This document shows, piece by piece, positions 44,765 to 53,614 of a stretch of DNA of 64,000 bases. Source of the stretch: an uncultured Acetobacteroides sp. (lineage in GTDB: Bacteria; Bacteroidota; Bacteroidia; Bacteroidales; ZOR0009); the NCBI RefSeq assembly GCF_963678165.1, contig NZ_OY782755.1, positions 310,001-374,000 of the forward strand, read 5' to 3'. The stretch's first letter is position 1, and each line of letters starts with the position of its first letter. The notes under the pieces were generated by a model, which had not been told where the DNA came from, did not search any database, and saw only the letters and a program-made list of their open reading frames with translations. Made by a program: the position numbers and the translations under genes.

Positions 44765-45379
44765 ATGTACTTTAGACCGCCAAAATTTTTAACGAAGCTC
44801 TTCCCCAGCTTCATCTGGAGTTTCCCGGATGAGACAGATTCCGTATTCCTCACCTTCGACGATGGTCCCAACCCCGAGGTAACCCCGTGGGTGCTGGAGC
44901 AGCTGCGCAAGTACAACGCCAAGGCAACGTTCTTTTGCTTGGGGAAAAACGTGGAGATGTACCCCGAAACCTTTAAGATGATTCTCGACGAGGGGCATGC
45001 CGTAGGCAACCATAGCTATAGCCACCAAAAGGGGTGGAGCATGAGCGTAGGCAGTTACATTCAGGATATCGATTTGGCCGATGCCTTAATACACTCTACG
45101 CTGCTTAGGCCACCATACGGCCGCGTGAAGCCTTCGCAGGCAAAGGTGCTTGCCGAGCGCTACAAGATTATCATGTGGGACACGCTTAGCCGCGACTACA
45201 GCCGCACGCTATCGCGCCGAGGCTGCGCAAACAACGTGATCAAGGTGGTACGCCCCGGCGCCATCATCGTATTCCACGATTCGTTTAAGGCCGAGAAGAA
45301 TCTCCGCTATGCCCTTCCCCGTGTTCTCGACTACATCCAGAACGTGAAGGGGTATAGAATGAGGAGCATTGAGTATTGA
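44765..45379 (+). CDS. polysaccharide deacetylase (NodB homology domain)
   Basis: Carbohydrate esterase family 4 protein, 204 residues. Metal and catalytic motifs are complete: LTFDDGP near 30-36, GNHSYSHQ (HxxxH metal pair), LRPPYGRVKPSQ, the WDTLSRDYS segment and IIVFHDS near 175. No obvious signal peptide is seen. It may act on N-acetyl groups of a cell-surface or lipid-linked sugar. The 3-bp gap to the DUF2723 gene implies one operon. Confidence 0.93.
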   Translation: MYFRPPKFLTKLFPSFIWSFPDETDSVFLTFDDGPNPEVTPWVLEQLRKYNAKATFFCLGKNVEMYPETFKMILDEGHAVGNHSYSHQKGWSMSVGSYIQDIDLADALIHSTLLRPPYGRVKPSQAKVLAERYKIIMWDTLSRDYSRTLSRRGCANNVIKVVRPGAIIVFHDSFKAEKNLRYALPRVLDYIQNVKGYRMRSIEY

Positions 45380-45450
45380 TACCGTAGAGACGCGATTTAT
45401 CGCGTCTTAGAGAAGCTAGAGATTTAGACAAAGGCAGCCCCAAGCGCCTG

Positions 45451-45568
45451 ATCCCCTCCTTGGAGGGGTAGGGGTGGGTTGGGGCGCAAATAGAAAAGGG
45501 AATTTGTTTAAGGAGAATGTTGGGTTTGTTTAACCCACCCCCTGCCCCCTCCCAAGGAGGGGATAAAG
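45451..45568. repeat. dispersed palindromic element, copy 6
   Basis: ATCCCCTCCTTGGAGGGG and TAGGGGTGGGTTGGGGCG at the left; TTTAACCCACCCCCTGCCC and CCTCCCAAGGAGGGGATAA at the right. It lies between the deacetylase gene and purD. Confidence 0.85.
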
Positions 45569-45593
45569 TGCACCTAAGCAGATTTTGTCTACC

Positions 45594-45622
45594 ATCTAAC
45601 GTCTAATATCTAGCATCTAAAA
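45594..45622 (+). repeat. TCTAANN heptamer repeat before purD
   Basis: Units TCTAACG, TCTAATA, TCTAGCA, TCTAAAA, ending about 28 bp before the purD ATG. Same family as those preceding bioA and bioD. Confidence 0.7.
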
Positions 45623-45649
45623 TTAGCATACAACGATAAAACCTTTACG

Positions 45650-46915
45650 ATGAGAGTTCTTTTATTGGGTTCAGGTGGAAGAGAGCATGCCTTTGCCTGG
45701 AAGATTGCACAAAGTCCGAAGCTAACCAAGCTCTTTATTGCACCTGGTAATCCAGCCACTGCAGCGCTTGGCGAAAATGTGGCCATCAGCGCCACCGATT
45801 TTGACGCCCTAAAGGAATTCAGCCTAAAGGAGCATGTCGATATGATTGTGGTTGGCCCCGAAGATCCACTGGTAAAGGGTATATACGACTACTTTACGGG
45901 CAACGAAGCCACCAAGCACATCGCCGTTATTGGCCCATCGAAGCTTGGGGCCGAGCTCGAGGGCAGCAAGTCTTTCTGCAAGGCCTTTATGGTACGTCAC
46001 GGCGTTCCAACAGCTGCCTACCAATCCTTCACAAAGGAGACATTGGCCGAAGCCTACCAATTTCTCGAAGGGCTTAAGGCTCCTTACGTGCTTAAGGCCG
46101 ATGGCCTAGCAGCGGGCAAGGGTGTGCTAATCATCGACGACCTGCATGAGGCAAAGGACGAGCTCGCCAAGATGTTCGACGGTAAGTTTGGTGCAGCCAG
46201 CAGCCGAGTGGTTATAGAGGAGCACCTTAAGGGAATCGAGTGCTCGGTGTTCGTGCTTACCGATGGCAAGTCGTACAAGATACTTCCCGAAGCTAAGGAC
46301 TACAAGCGCATTGGCGAGGGCGATACCGGGCTAAATACCGGCGGTATGGGTGCCGTTTCGCCAGTTCCATTTGCCGATGAAGCTTTCATGGAAAAGGTAC
46401 GGACCCGTATTGTGGAGCCTACCATACGGGGGCTGCAAAAGGATAACATCACCTACAAGGGCTTTGTCTTCATAGGGCTGATGAACGATGGCGGCGAGCC
46501 AAGCGTCATAGAGTACAACGTGCGCATGGGCGACCCCGAAACCGAGGTGGTGCTTCCCCGCTTGGATGCCGACATCCTCGACCTGTTCGAAGGTGTTGCC
46601 AACGGAACGCTCGACAGCAAGTCGTTTGGCATAAAGCCAGAATCGGCTATTACCGTGGTATGCGTGTCGGGTGGCTACCCCGAAGATTATGGGAAAGGCT
46701 ACCCCATCTGCCTTCCAGCACAGTCGGACAGCATCATCTTTCATGCTGGAACCACCACCAAGGATGGGCAGCTGGTAACCTCGGGGGGGCGCGTGCTTGC
46801 CGTAACCTCGTTGGGCAGCAGCAAGGAGGAGGCGTTGGCTAAATCGTACGCCACCATCGCCAACATCTCCTTCGAGAAGAAGTACTTTAGGCGCGATATT
46901 GGTCAAGACTTATAA
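45650..46915 (+). CDS. purD: phosphoribosylamine-glycine ligase
   Basis: GAR synthetase, the second step of de novo purine synthesis. It joins phosphoribosylamine and glycine with ATP. 421 residues of ATP-grasp fold. Visible are MRVLLLGSGGREHAFAWKI at the start, VVGPEDPLVKGIYDY, the ATP-grasp segments APYVLKADGLAAGKGVLI and VVIEEHLKGIECSVFVLTDG, then TGGMGAVSP and YNVRMGDPETEVVLPRL. A DUF6427 gene follows 11 bp later. Confidence 0.97.
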   Translation: MRVLLLGSGGREHAFAWKIAQSPKLTKLFIAPGNPATAALGENVAISATDFDALKEFSLKEHVDMIVVGPEDPLVKGIYDYFTGNEATKHIAVIGPSKLGAELEGSKSFCKAFMVRHGVPTAAYQSFTKETLAEAYQFLEGLKAPYVLKADGLAAGKGVLIIDDLHEAKDELAKMFDGKFGAASSRVVIEEHLKGIECSVFVLTDGKSYKILPEAKDYKRIGEGDTGLNTGGMGAVSPVPFADEAFMEKVRTRIVEPTIRGLQKDNITYKGFVFIGLMNDGGEPSVIEYNVRMGDPETEVVLPRLDADILDLFEGVANGTLDSKSFGIKPESAITVVCVSGGYPEDYGKGYPICLPAQSDSIIFHAGTTTKDGQLVTSGGRVLAVTSLGSSKEEALAKSYATIANISFEKKYFRRDIGQDL

Positions 46916-46926
46916 TTAGCGGAGTC

Positions 46927-47922
46927 ATGCTGGTTAAATTTTTTCGTAAGGATACCATTCAAGTTTATGCAACGTTTGTCGTAATATCCGTAGCGCTTTG
47001 GGTTAAGTCGCTTATGGGGATTGGCGAGTGGGAGCCGCTCCGAACCCTTGAGTACGGAACCCCGGTGGAGCTGCTGATTAACCGATTTGGCATTGCCTTC
47101 CCCATGCTATCTTCCACTCTGGCTTTTGTGGTAGGCATTGTTGTTATCTTAATGATGCATCGGCTCAACAACCGATACATCTTTATGCCTCAGCGTAGCG
47201 TTATCCCGATACTGCTCTTTGTCGTCATCAGCTTTTCGTTTATCTCGCTGCAGCACCTTACAGCGGCACTTGTTGCCATGCCGCTGCTGATTCTGTCGCT
47301 CAACAGCATCTTTGCCTCGTACCGAAAGGACTATGCCGAGGGAGAATTCTTTCTTGCCTCCTTCTTTATTGGGCTAGCATCTATCGTATACCTGCCATCG
47401 ATGGTCTTCATCCTGATGGTGATCTTTTCGATACTCGTTATGCGTCCGTTTAGCTGGCGCGAGTGGGTTACCATGCTGGGTGGGCTTATCGTTCCGCTGC
47501 TGTTTCTGGTAACCTTCTACATCTTTTTTGATGACGACGCGCTGGAGCACCTGCGCATGTTTGACCCCTCGAAGGTGATTGCGGCAATTCCCAAGAAGAT
47601 GAACAGCTTCTTTGGCTACGGATTCCTGGCGGTGCTCACCGTTGCTGCCATATACGCAACCTTCTTTATCATTAGCTGGGTTGGCACGCAGAAGGTTCGC
47701 ACCAACAAGATATTCCTCATATTCTACTCGATGATTGCGATTGGCGCTGCTGCCTACTTTGTAGTTCCAACGGTTTCGAAGGAGATTATGCTGATCGTAT
47801 CCCTGCCGCTGAGCTACATCCTAGGGGTGTTCCTCACCTTTACCCGGCGCACCTTTATTGCTGATGCCATCCTGATGGTCATTCTTACGCTTACGGTGCT
47901 GCTGCAGCTCTTCGTGGAGTAA
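46927..47922 (+). CDS. DUF6427 integral membrane protein
   Basis: 331 residues with about ten hydrophobic helices and short loops. The start MLVKFFRKDTIQVYATFV and the segment TPVELLINRFGIAFPMLSS are typical of the DUF6427 family in Bacteroidota, which has no known role. No catalytic motif is obvious. It is likely co-transcribed with purD (11-bp gap) and is followed by a terminator about 28 bp after its stop. Confidence 0.8.
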   Translation: MLVKFFRKDTIQVYATFVVISVALWVKSLMGIGEWEPLRTLEYGTPVELLINRFGIAFPMLSSTLAFVVGIVVILMMHRLNNRYIFMPQRSVIPILLFVVISFSFISLQHLTAALVAMPLLILSLNSIFASYRKDYAEGEFFLASFFIGLASIVYLPSMVFILMVIFSILVMRPFSWREWVTMLGGLIVPLLFLVTFYIFFDDDALEHLRMFDPSKVIAAIPKKMNSFFGYGFLAVLTVAAIYATFFIISWVGTQKVRTNKIFLIFYSMIAIGAAAYFVVPTVSKEIMLIVSLPLSYILGVFLTFTRRTFIADAILMVILTLTVLLQLFVE

Positions 47923-47949
47923 TCGACCCGCATTACAATATTTACCGTA

Positions 47950-47986
47950 GGGAGGAACAGGCCGATGCTTGTTCCTCCTTTTTTTA
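47950..47986 (+). terminator. terminator after the DUF6427 gene
   Basis: GGAGGAACA / TGTTCCTCC 9-bp perfect stem with loop GGCCGATGCT (first G shared), followed by T7. It separates the purD unit from the ilvD leader. Confidence 0.92.
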
Positions 47987-48191
47987 TCGCAATATCAACC
48001 TAGAAGGCGAAACGGACCTATCGCAGATGGTTTGATGCTCCATCGTACATCACGCTGAACTATTTTAGCAGAATTGGCAAATGCTGTTGGAAATCATCAG
48101 GGTGCTACAGGATAATCCACTGCTAATTTCTCTTAACACCCCTTTTATTTGGCGGTGGGATGCTTAATTTGCGGTTATCAACAATATCCAC

Positions 48192-48257
48192 ATGAGCAAT
48201 TATCCTACCATTCTCCCCATTCTAGTGGTGCTCGTCATTAAACCAGTGGCGGTGTGA
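48192..48257 (+). CDS. ilvD leader peptide (branched-chain amino acid attenuator peptide)
   Basis: A 21-residue open frame, MSNYPTILPILVVLVIKP and three more residues, ending TGA. Eleven of 21 residues are Ile, Leu or Val, including the unbroken run ILVVLVI at codons 10-16. Immediately downstream are mutually exclusive hairpins ending in a terminator, then ilvD. This is the layout of ribosome-mediated attenuation: scarcity of charged Ile, Leu or Val tRNA would stall the ribosome in the run and allow read-through. No strong Shine-Dalgarno is seen, as is usual in this phylum. Confidence 0.85.
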   Translation: MSNYPTILPILVVLVIKPVAV

Positions 48258-48298
48258 GAACGGTGTGTGGTTAACGATATCACGAGCCTTTCTCACAC
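48252..48298 (+). promoter_or_regulatory. antiterminator pairing of the ilvD attenuator
   Basis: GTGTGAGAA at 48252-48260 is perfectly complementary to TTCTCACAC at 48290-48298. The latter overlaps the 5' arm of the terminator stem, so the two structures exclude each other. The 5' arm overlaps the leader stop codon, so a ribosome reaching the stop would cover it and favour termination. Confidence 0.8.
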
Positions 48299-48316
48299 GC
48301 TGAGGGAGGCTCTTTT
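48284..48316 (+). terminator. attenuator terminator upstream of ilvD
   Basis: An 11-bp stem, GAGCCTTTCTC with GAGGGAGGCTC (two G-U pairs), loop ACACGCT, then TTTT. It lies 24 bp before the ilvD ATG. Confidence 0.85.
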
Positions 48317-48339
48317 AGTAAAGAATAAACACTTTTCCG

Positions 48340-50169
48340 ATGAAGATTAGCTTACGAAGCGAGACGTCGACGCAGGGGCGCCGCATGGCCGGAGCCCGAA
48401 GCCTATGGCGTGCAGCCGGCATGAAGGAGGAGCAGATAGGCAAGCCTATCATAGCCATTGTTAACTCGTTTACCCAGTTTGTGCCCGGGCATACTCACCT
48501 GCACGAGGTGGGCCAGATGATGAAGCGGCTCATCGAGGAGCAGGGGTGCTACGCTGCCGAGTTCAACACCATTGCCATAGACGATGGCATTGCCATGGGT
48601 CACGATGGCATGCTCTACTCGCTGCCCTCGCGCGATATCATTGCCGATAGCGTGGAGTACATGGTAAACGCCCACAAGGCCGACGCCATGGTGTGCATCA
48701 GCAACTGCGACAAGATTACCCCCGGCATGCTGATGGCCGCCATGAGGCTGAACATCCCCACCATCTTCGTATCGGGTGGGCCGATGGAGGCGGGCAAGTA
48801 CAAGGATAGAAAGTACGACCTGGTTGATGCCATGGTGATGGCCGCCGACGATAAGGTGGCCGCCGAGGATATCGATGCCATAGAGCGATCGGCCTGCCCT
48901 ACCTGCGGATCGTGCTCGGGCATGTTCACCGCCAACTCCATGAACTGCCTGAACGAGGCCATTGGCCTAGCGCTTCCCGGAAACGGAACTGTGGTGGCTA
49001 CCCATATCAACCGAAAGAGGCTATTCGAGAAGGCCGCCAAGCTCATCGTCGAGAATACCTGGAGGTACTACCGCGATGGCGACGAGCGGGTGCTACCTCG
49101 CAGCATTGCCACGCGCGAGGCGTTCCAGAACGCCATGTCGCTCGACATTGCCATGGGCGGATCGACCAACACCGTGCTGCACATCCTAGCCGTTGCCCAC
49201 GAGGCCGAGGTCGACTTCACTATGGCCGACATCGACGCGCTATCGCGCCGCGTGCCCGTGCTCTGCAAGGTGGCCCCCAACACGCCCAAGTACCACATCG
49301 AGGATGTGAATCGCGCCGGGGGTATCCTCGGAATCCTTGGCGAGCTGGAGCGTGGTGGGCTTTTACACACCGACGTTCCGCGTGCCGATGGGCTAACGCT
49401 GGGCGAGGCCATCAACCAATTTGATATTATGCGCCCAACGGCCTCTGCCGAGGCCTTCGAGCTGGCCAAGAGCGCCCCTGCTGGGGTAAAGAACCTGGTG
49501 ATGGGGTCGCAGGACTGCACCTGGGAGCCCGATAGCGATCGCGCTGAGGGGTGCATCCGCAGCATAGAGAACTGCTACTTCCGCGATGGAGGCTTGGGCA
49601 TCCTCTTCGGCAATATCGCCAGCAAGGGGTGCGTGGTGAAGACGGCTGGGGTCGACCCCTCCATCTTCCAGTTCGCGGGGCCAGCTGTGGTGTGCGAGTC
49701 GCAGGAGGAGGCGTGCGAACTGATCCTTGGCGGGCGAGTAAAGGCGGGCAACGTGGTGGTGATCCGCTACGAGGGTCCCAAGGGTGGCCCCGGCATGCAG
49801 GAGATGCTCTACCCAACATCATACTTGAAATCGATGGGCCTTGGCAAGGCTTGCGCGCTGATTACCGACGGCCGCTTTTCGGGTGGTACCTCGGGGCTAT
49901 CCATCGGTCACGTATCGCCCGAGGCGGCCAGCGGCGGCGAGATTGCCCTTATCCGCGATGGCGATATCATCGAGATCGACATCGCCCAGCGCTCCATCAG
50001 CGTAAAGATTAGCGAGGGCGAGCTGATGATCCGTCGCATCGAGGAGGAGGCCCGCGGAAGGAACGCCTACACGCCCCACAGCCGCAACCGTACGGTGTCG
50101 AAGGCGCTGCGCCAGTACGCCCACTTCGTTTCCTCGGCCGACCAAGGTGCCGTACGATTGATCGACTAG
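48340..50169 (+). CDS. ilvD: dihydroxy-acid dehydratase
   Basis: Iron-sulfur enzyme that makes the 2-oxoacid precursors of valine and isoleucine. 609 residues. Cluster and active-site segments are visible: [70 protein letters not shown] and [22 protein letters not shown]. It is preceded by a leader-peptide attenuator and followed by a strong terminator, so it appears to be transcribed alone. The other ilv genes are not in the window. Confidence 0.97.
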   Translation: MKISLRSETSTQGRRMAGARSLWRAAGMKEEQIGKPIIAIVNSFTQFVPGHTHLHEVGQMMKRLIEEQGCYAAEFNTIAIDDGIAMGHDGMLYSLPSRDIIADSVEYMVNAHKADAMVCISNCDKITPGMLMAAMRLNIPTIFVSGGPMEAGKYKDRKYDLVDAMVMAADDKVAAEDIDAIERSACPTCGSCSGMFTANSMNCLNEAIGLALPGNGTVVATHINRKRLFEKAAKLIVENTWRYYRDGDERVLPRSIATREAFQNAMSLDIAMGGSTNTVLHILAVAHEAEVDFTMADIDALSRRVPVLCKVAPNTPKYHIEDVNRAGGILGILGELERGGLLHTDVPRADGLTLGEAINQFDIMRPTASAEAFELAKSAPAGVKNLVMGSQDCTWEPDSDRAEGCIRSIENCYFRDGGLGILFGNIASKGCVVKTAGVDPSIFQFAGPAVVCESQEEACELILGGRVKAGNVVVIRYEGPKGGPGMQEMLYPTSYLKSMGLGKACALITDGRFSGGTSGLSIGHVSPEAASGGEIALIRDGDIIEIDIAQRSISVKISEGELMIRRIEEEARGRNAYTPHSRNRTVSKALRQYAHFVSSADQGAVRLID

Positions 50170-50191
50170 AACCGCATCCGCATATACCGTA

Positions 50192-50225
50192 AGCCCCTCC
50201 GAAGCGTACGCTTGGAGGGGCTTTT
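50192..50225 (+). terminator. rho-independent terminator of ilvD
   Basis: AGCCCCTCC / GGAGGGGCT stem extended inward by AAGCG/CGCTT, followed by TTTTC. It begins 23 bp after the ilvD stop. Confidence 0.92.
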
Positions 50226-50230
50226 TCTTG

Positions 50231-50345
50231 CGATGGGCGTTCCCCATCACTAGCCGATTGCGCCCCTTCGGGGCTAGTAGGATGCTTGTAATACCTAGCC
50301 CTGTAAGGGCGTTATCTAGTAGCGCGGGGTAACGCCCCGCGCGTA
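50231..50345. repeat. dispersed repeat with CGCCCCTTCGGGGC hairpin, copy 1
   Basis: Begins GCGATGGGCGTTCCCCATCA, contains CTAGCCGATTGCGCCCCTTC and ends in GCGCGGGGTAACGCCCCGCG, which is a second dyad. A near copy in the same orientation lies at 51052-51157, on the other side of a single small gene. Confidence 0.75.
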
Positions 50346-50382
50346 TTTATTACGATTTCTGCCAATCGTAGGCGCTGCATCG

Positions 50383-50949
50383 TTAACCGATGGCCTCTTT
50401 CTGCTGTAGCCTATGCCAGCTTGGCTCAGACACCTTGATGTCGTGCGCTTGGTTGCTGGCCGATGCGCTTAGGAACAGCTGGCTCCTGCGCTTGTTGTAC
50501 GCCTCTATCTCCGAGAGCAGGGAGTCGCGGGTGGTGCACTTCCATATCGCGAAGATCGCCTGGGCACGAAGCACCCGGACTTCATTCTCGTACTCCACGA
50601 TGGGCGTATCCTTCTCGGAGCTCCAAAAGCGGCTGTCCTTATCCACCGTGTAGCCAATCATCTCTTCGTAAAGCGTGCTGTTGTGGCTATCCTTGAAGAA
50701 GTACACAACGAGGTGCTCAATTTCCGCATTGGCTCGTTCACGGTCCTTGTCCGATAGGTTTTTTGATGTGATCTTGAAGTCGGTGAGGGCGAGCATCCGA
50801 TTTAGGGTGGCGAGCGACGAAAGGTCTTGGATCTGCTGTTTCTTCTGGCTGTCCTCCTCCGTGCTGCTTGGCAGCCCAGCAGCCTCCTGCCGAATGCCTA
50901 CGAGGGCAGTTCCTACCAGTAGAAGTGCGAAAATGTGTTTTAGTGTCAT
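50383..50949 (-). CDS. small exported protein of unknown function
   Basis: 188 residues from ATG 50949, chosen because MTLKHIFALLLVGTALVGI is a signal-like start. The mature part is charged and mostly helical (KKQQIQDLSSLATLNRMLAL, KNLSDKDRERANAEIEHLVV). It has no cysteine cluster or catalytic motif I recognise. It is probably periplasmic. It is bracketed by two direct copies of a dispersed repeat (50231-50345 and 51052-51157). Confidence 0.6.
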   Translation of the reverse strand: MTLKHIFALLLVGTALVGIRQEAAGLPSSTEEDSQKKQQIQDLSSLATLNRMLALTDFKITSKNLSDKDRERANAEIEHLVVYFFKDSHNSTLYEEMIGYTVDKDSRFWSSEKDTPIVEYENEVRVLRAQAIFAIWKCTTRDSLLSEIEAYNKRRSQLFLSASASNQAHDIKVSEPSWHRLQQKEAIG

Positions 50950-51051
50950 GTATGCTGAATGATTTATTCGGCGAATATGGTGCATTCTTCTCAGAAATAG
51001 AAATGGCGATGTGGCTGCCCTTTTTTGATGGAGATATTCCTCGCCATATCG

Positions 51052-51157
51052 CGATGGGCGTTACCCATCGCTAGCCGATTGCGCCCCTTCGGGCTGTGTA
51101 ATGGATAGCCCCGAAGGGGCGTAATCCGGTAGCGTGGGGTGTAGCCCCGCGCGATGA
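51052..51157. repeat. dispersed repeat with CGCCCCTTCGGG hairpin, copy 2
   Basis: GCGATGGGCGTTACCCATCG, CTAGCCGATTGCGCCCCTTC and later GCGTGGGGTGTAGCCCCGCG match the copy at 50231-50345 in order and orientation, with point changes and small gaps. Confidence 0.75.
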
Positions 51158-51245
51158 GTACGCAGCCCCTCCATCCGTTGGCCGCACCCCACCGCGTTGG
51201 TGCGGCCAAGTAGGCAGCATCCAGCTGCAGCTTACCCTGTAGGTG

Positions 51246-51581
51246 TGCAAGGTGAAGATCCACCGGGGTACTCGTGCTTTGCCAGCCTGCAAAATAAAGA
51301 ACCCTCGGGGTCTTTATTTCTTATCGACGTGCAAAATGAAGATACCCCAGGATATCGAAACTTTGCAGGCTTGCAGAATGCAAATACCTTGGGGTACTTT
51401 CATTTTGTCGATATGCAAAGTAAGAATACCCCGAGGAACTACCATTTTGTAGATCTGCAAAATATAGAAACCCTGGGTTTCTTCTATTTTGTAAGGCTGC
51501 AAAGCACGAATACCCTGAGGTATCATCATTTTGCAGTAGTGCAAGGTGGAGGTACCCCGACGAATTTCGGCTTGGCAACGA
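51246..51581. repeat. 42-bp tandem array E
   Basis: Eight consecutive 42-bp units starting TGCAAAATGAAGATACCCC and similar. Each unit has an inner dyad (ATACCC..GGGTAT or near) and an outer one (TGCAAAATG..CATTTTGCA), so every unit can fold into one long hairpin. Open frames run through it on both strands with 14-residue repeats, as expected from the period. It lies between the small exported protein gene and the DUF6261 gene. Confidence 0.92.
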
Positions 51582-51716
51582 TTGGCAATTGAAAAAAGTT
51601 TACAATCTTTACGTTCAGCGCCGTTAGCAAGCCCACGACAGCCGCTTGGGGTGTTACCGCCACCTGAAGGAATCGGCCCAAGCGCGGAGAGATATTAACC
51701 TAACAATCGTTTTCGT

Positions 51717-52511
51717 ATGGTACGCATTACATCGTTCAACCTAAAGAAGCTGCACCGGAGGGAGCTCCGATCGCTGGCCATGTTTGTCACCGATAGGGTG
51801 GAGGTGCTGCTGCCGGGCAGCCACATTCCCAGGGCCATGGTGGAGCAGCTTCAGGCGGCCGGGGTGGTATTCGACGCCTCGACGGGGCCCGATACCAACC
51901 CGCTGGAGACAAAGGAGCAGCATGCGCTCTATGCCCTATGCGTGGCCTCGTCGCGCGAGCTACGGGGGCTGGTGGAGTCGGCCCTGCTGCGGAGGCAGGA
52001 GGATTTGCAGAGGGCGGGAAGGATGGTGCTTAGGGCCATTAAGCGGCGGGCTAAGAACCCGCGACGGCTGGCGATACCCGTGGGGGTGGAGGCCATGCGC
52101 CAGCTCGCTAACGACGTTAGGGAGTCGCCCGAGCTGGCCGCTGCCGTTGCCGCCATCGGCGCCACCGAGGTGGTGGAGCGGATGGAGCAGGAGGCCTCTG
52201 CGTGCGGCGCCTACTGGACGAAGATCCGCGACGGCAGGGCTGGCGGCATCTCCAGCATGGAGGCCACGCGGCGGCTACGCTCCGCGCTGAGTAGGGTGTT
52301 CCGCTACCTTAACTCCATGGCCGACTACGATGCCGAGGTGTGCAAGACCATTGCGGAGATCAACGCGGTGGCCGAGCCCTTTGTGGTTACCCTCAAGAGC
52401 CGCGCTACCATCAGGGCGAAGAAGAAGAAGGAGGCCGAGGAGGCGCCGAAGCTGGCGGACGTGCTTCAGCAGCAGCCATTGGAAGATGCCGTGCCTACTC
52501 AGGTAGGGTAG
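51717..52511 (+). CDS. DUF6261-like protein
   Basis: 264 residues, almost entirely helical and basic, with no signal peptide. The start ITSFNLKKLHRRELRSLAMFVTDRV and the central AIKRRAKNPRRLAIPVGVEAMRQLANDV fit the DUF6261 family as I remember it. The function is unknown, and the C-terminal 35 residues are charged and probably disordered (AKKKKEAEEAPKLADVL). The gene stands alone after array E. Family assignment is moderate. Confidence 0.65.
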   Translation: MVRITSFNLKKLHRRELRSLAMFVTDRVEVLLPGSHIPRAMVEQLQAAGVVFDASTGPDTNPLETKEQHALYALCVASSRELRGLVESALLRRQEDLQRAGRMVLRAIKRRAKNPRRLAIPVGVEAMRQLANDVRESPELAAAVAAIGATEVVERMEQEASACGAYWTKIRDGRAGGISSMEATRRLRSALSRVFRYLNSMADYDAEVCKTIAEINAVAEPFVVTLKSRATIRAKKKKEAEEAPKLADVLQQQPLEDAVPTQVG

Positions 52512-52544
52512 GCCATCGGCCCACAATTAGAACTGATACCGCTG

Positions 52545-53078
52545 CTACAGCGTAAACCGCCAGTGGATATCCCGCCACTCCTTGGCGGCGTAGCCAATGC
52601 CAATTCGGGGCGTGGTCTTATAGTACCCCACCGTGGGGGCATCCTCTATCCATAGCCGCTCGGAGGTGGCGAGATCCTCGCCGTAGAACGATTTATCCAA
52701 TGCCAGCGCCTTGGCAAGCTTTCCCGGCCCATTGTACGCTCCGGCTCCTCGTATGAGGATGGCCTCGGGGAAGTCGTGGCTGCCGGTAACCACGTTCAGC
52801 ATCCAGTACATTCCGTATATTAAGTACATGTACACCACGCCGCCCTGCTGGTACATCACCGAGTTGCGGGCGGTGCGGCCAAAGCGGGCGTGGCAGGCCA
52901 AGTCCTCCTCGCCGCGGTAGGCCTCCACCTCGTTAATGGTTAGGCGCAGCAGGGTGCCATCGTCGAGCCGCCTGACCAGCGGCTTCCCCAGCAGCAGGGG
53001 GGCAATGGTGAGCACCTCCTGCTGGTAGAATTCTCTGGCGAGCCTGTCGGGGTTCTGTTGGATATCCGAGCAAATCAT
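52545..53078 (-). CDS. DNA-3-methyladenine glycosylase, AAG/MPG family
   Basis: 177 residues of the AAG/MPG family, which excises 3-methyladenine, 7-methylguanine and hypoxanthine. Landmarks are LGKPLVRRLDDGTLLRLTINEVEAYRG (catalytic Glu in EVEAY), ARFGRTARNSVMYQQGGVVYMYLIYGMYWMLNVVTG and AILIRGA, then a PGKLAKAL box. It is unrelated in fold to the Tag enzyme at the start of the window. It converges with the DUF6261 gene. Confidence 0.93.
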   Translation of the reverse strand: MICSDIQQNPDRLAREFYQQEVLTIAPLLLGKPLVRRLDDGTLLRLTINEVEAYRGEEDLACHARFGRTARNSVMYQQGGVVYMYLIYGMYWMLNVVTGSHDFPEAILIRGAGAYNGPGKLAKALALDKSFYGEDLATSERLWIEDAPTVGYYKTTPRIGIGYAAKEWRDIHWRFTL

Positions 53079-53151
53079 CAGCTAAAATTTGAACTATTAA
53101 AAGTAAGTAAAGTTGTACTTATATCAAGTACCACTTATAAAACCAGCTCTA

Positions 53152-53544
53152 ATGCTTTACGATTTATCCGACCTACATCGCTACTCGAAGGGCGATAGCG
53201 GCTTTGAAGGCGACCTGCTTCAGGCTTTTCTCGATCAGGCATCAGCGTTTATCAGCCAGGTTAACGGGCTAACGGCTTGCAGTAGGCTGGCCGAGGTGGG
53301 CAGGGCTGCGCATAAGTTTCGCTCGTCGATCTCCTTTTTTGGGATGGAGGCGATACGCGCCGAGCTGGAGCTGCTGGAGGGCTGCTGCAACGAAGATGGC
53401 CGTCAGGAGCACGCCCTGAAGCTCTACTTCTCGGTAAAGGCGCAGTTGCAGCAGGTGATCCCCAAGATAGAAAAGGAGCGAAGGCGCTGCAGGCAAGCGC
53501 AGAGCCGAGGCTTGCTCCCATTGTCCAACAGTAAGAATGGTTAA
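53152..53544 (+). CDS. HPt (histidine phosphotransfer) domain protein
   Basis: 130 residues from ATG 53152; the longer frame upstream would need a TTG. A four-helix HPt domain is indicated by AHKFRSSISFFGMEAIRAEL, with the phospho-acceptor His54 in RAAHKF (the HxxxSS motif). It is a stand-alone phosphorelay intermediate. Two genes on, a stand-alone receiver lies at 54955-55416, with a glycosyltransferase between them. A joint phosphorelay is inferred from position only. Confidence 0.8.
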   Translation: MLYDLSDLHRYSKGDSGFEGDLLQAFLDQASAFISQVNGLTACSRLAEVGRAAHKFRSSISFFGMEAIRAELELLEGCCNEDGRQEHALKLYFSVKAQLQQVIPKIEKERRRCRQAQSRGLLPLSNSKNG

Positions 53545-53614
53545 ATAATGGGTGAGAAAAAGGGAAAGTAGCCCATCAGCTTGTTTATGAATGAAGATTC
53601 TGAACCATAAAGAG

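Noticed and set aside
51197..51592. 131-residue open frame through array E as a real protein
   Set aside because: The period of 42 bp keeps several frames open on both strands; no signal, start context or domain supports coding.
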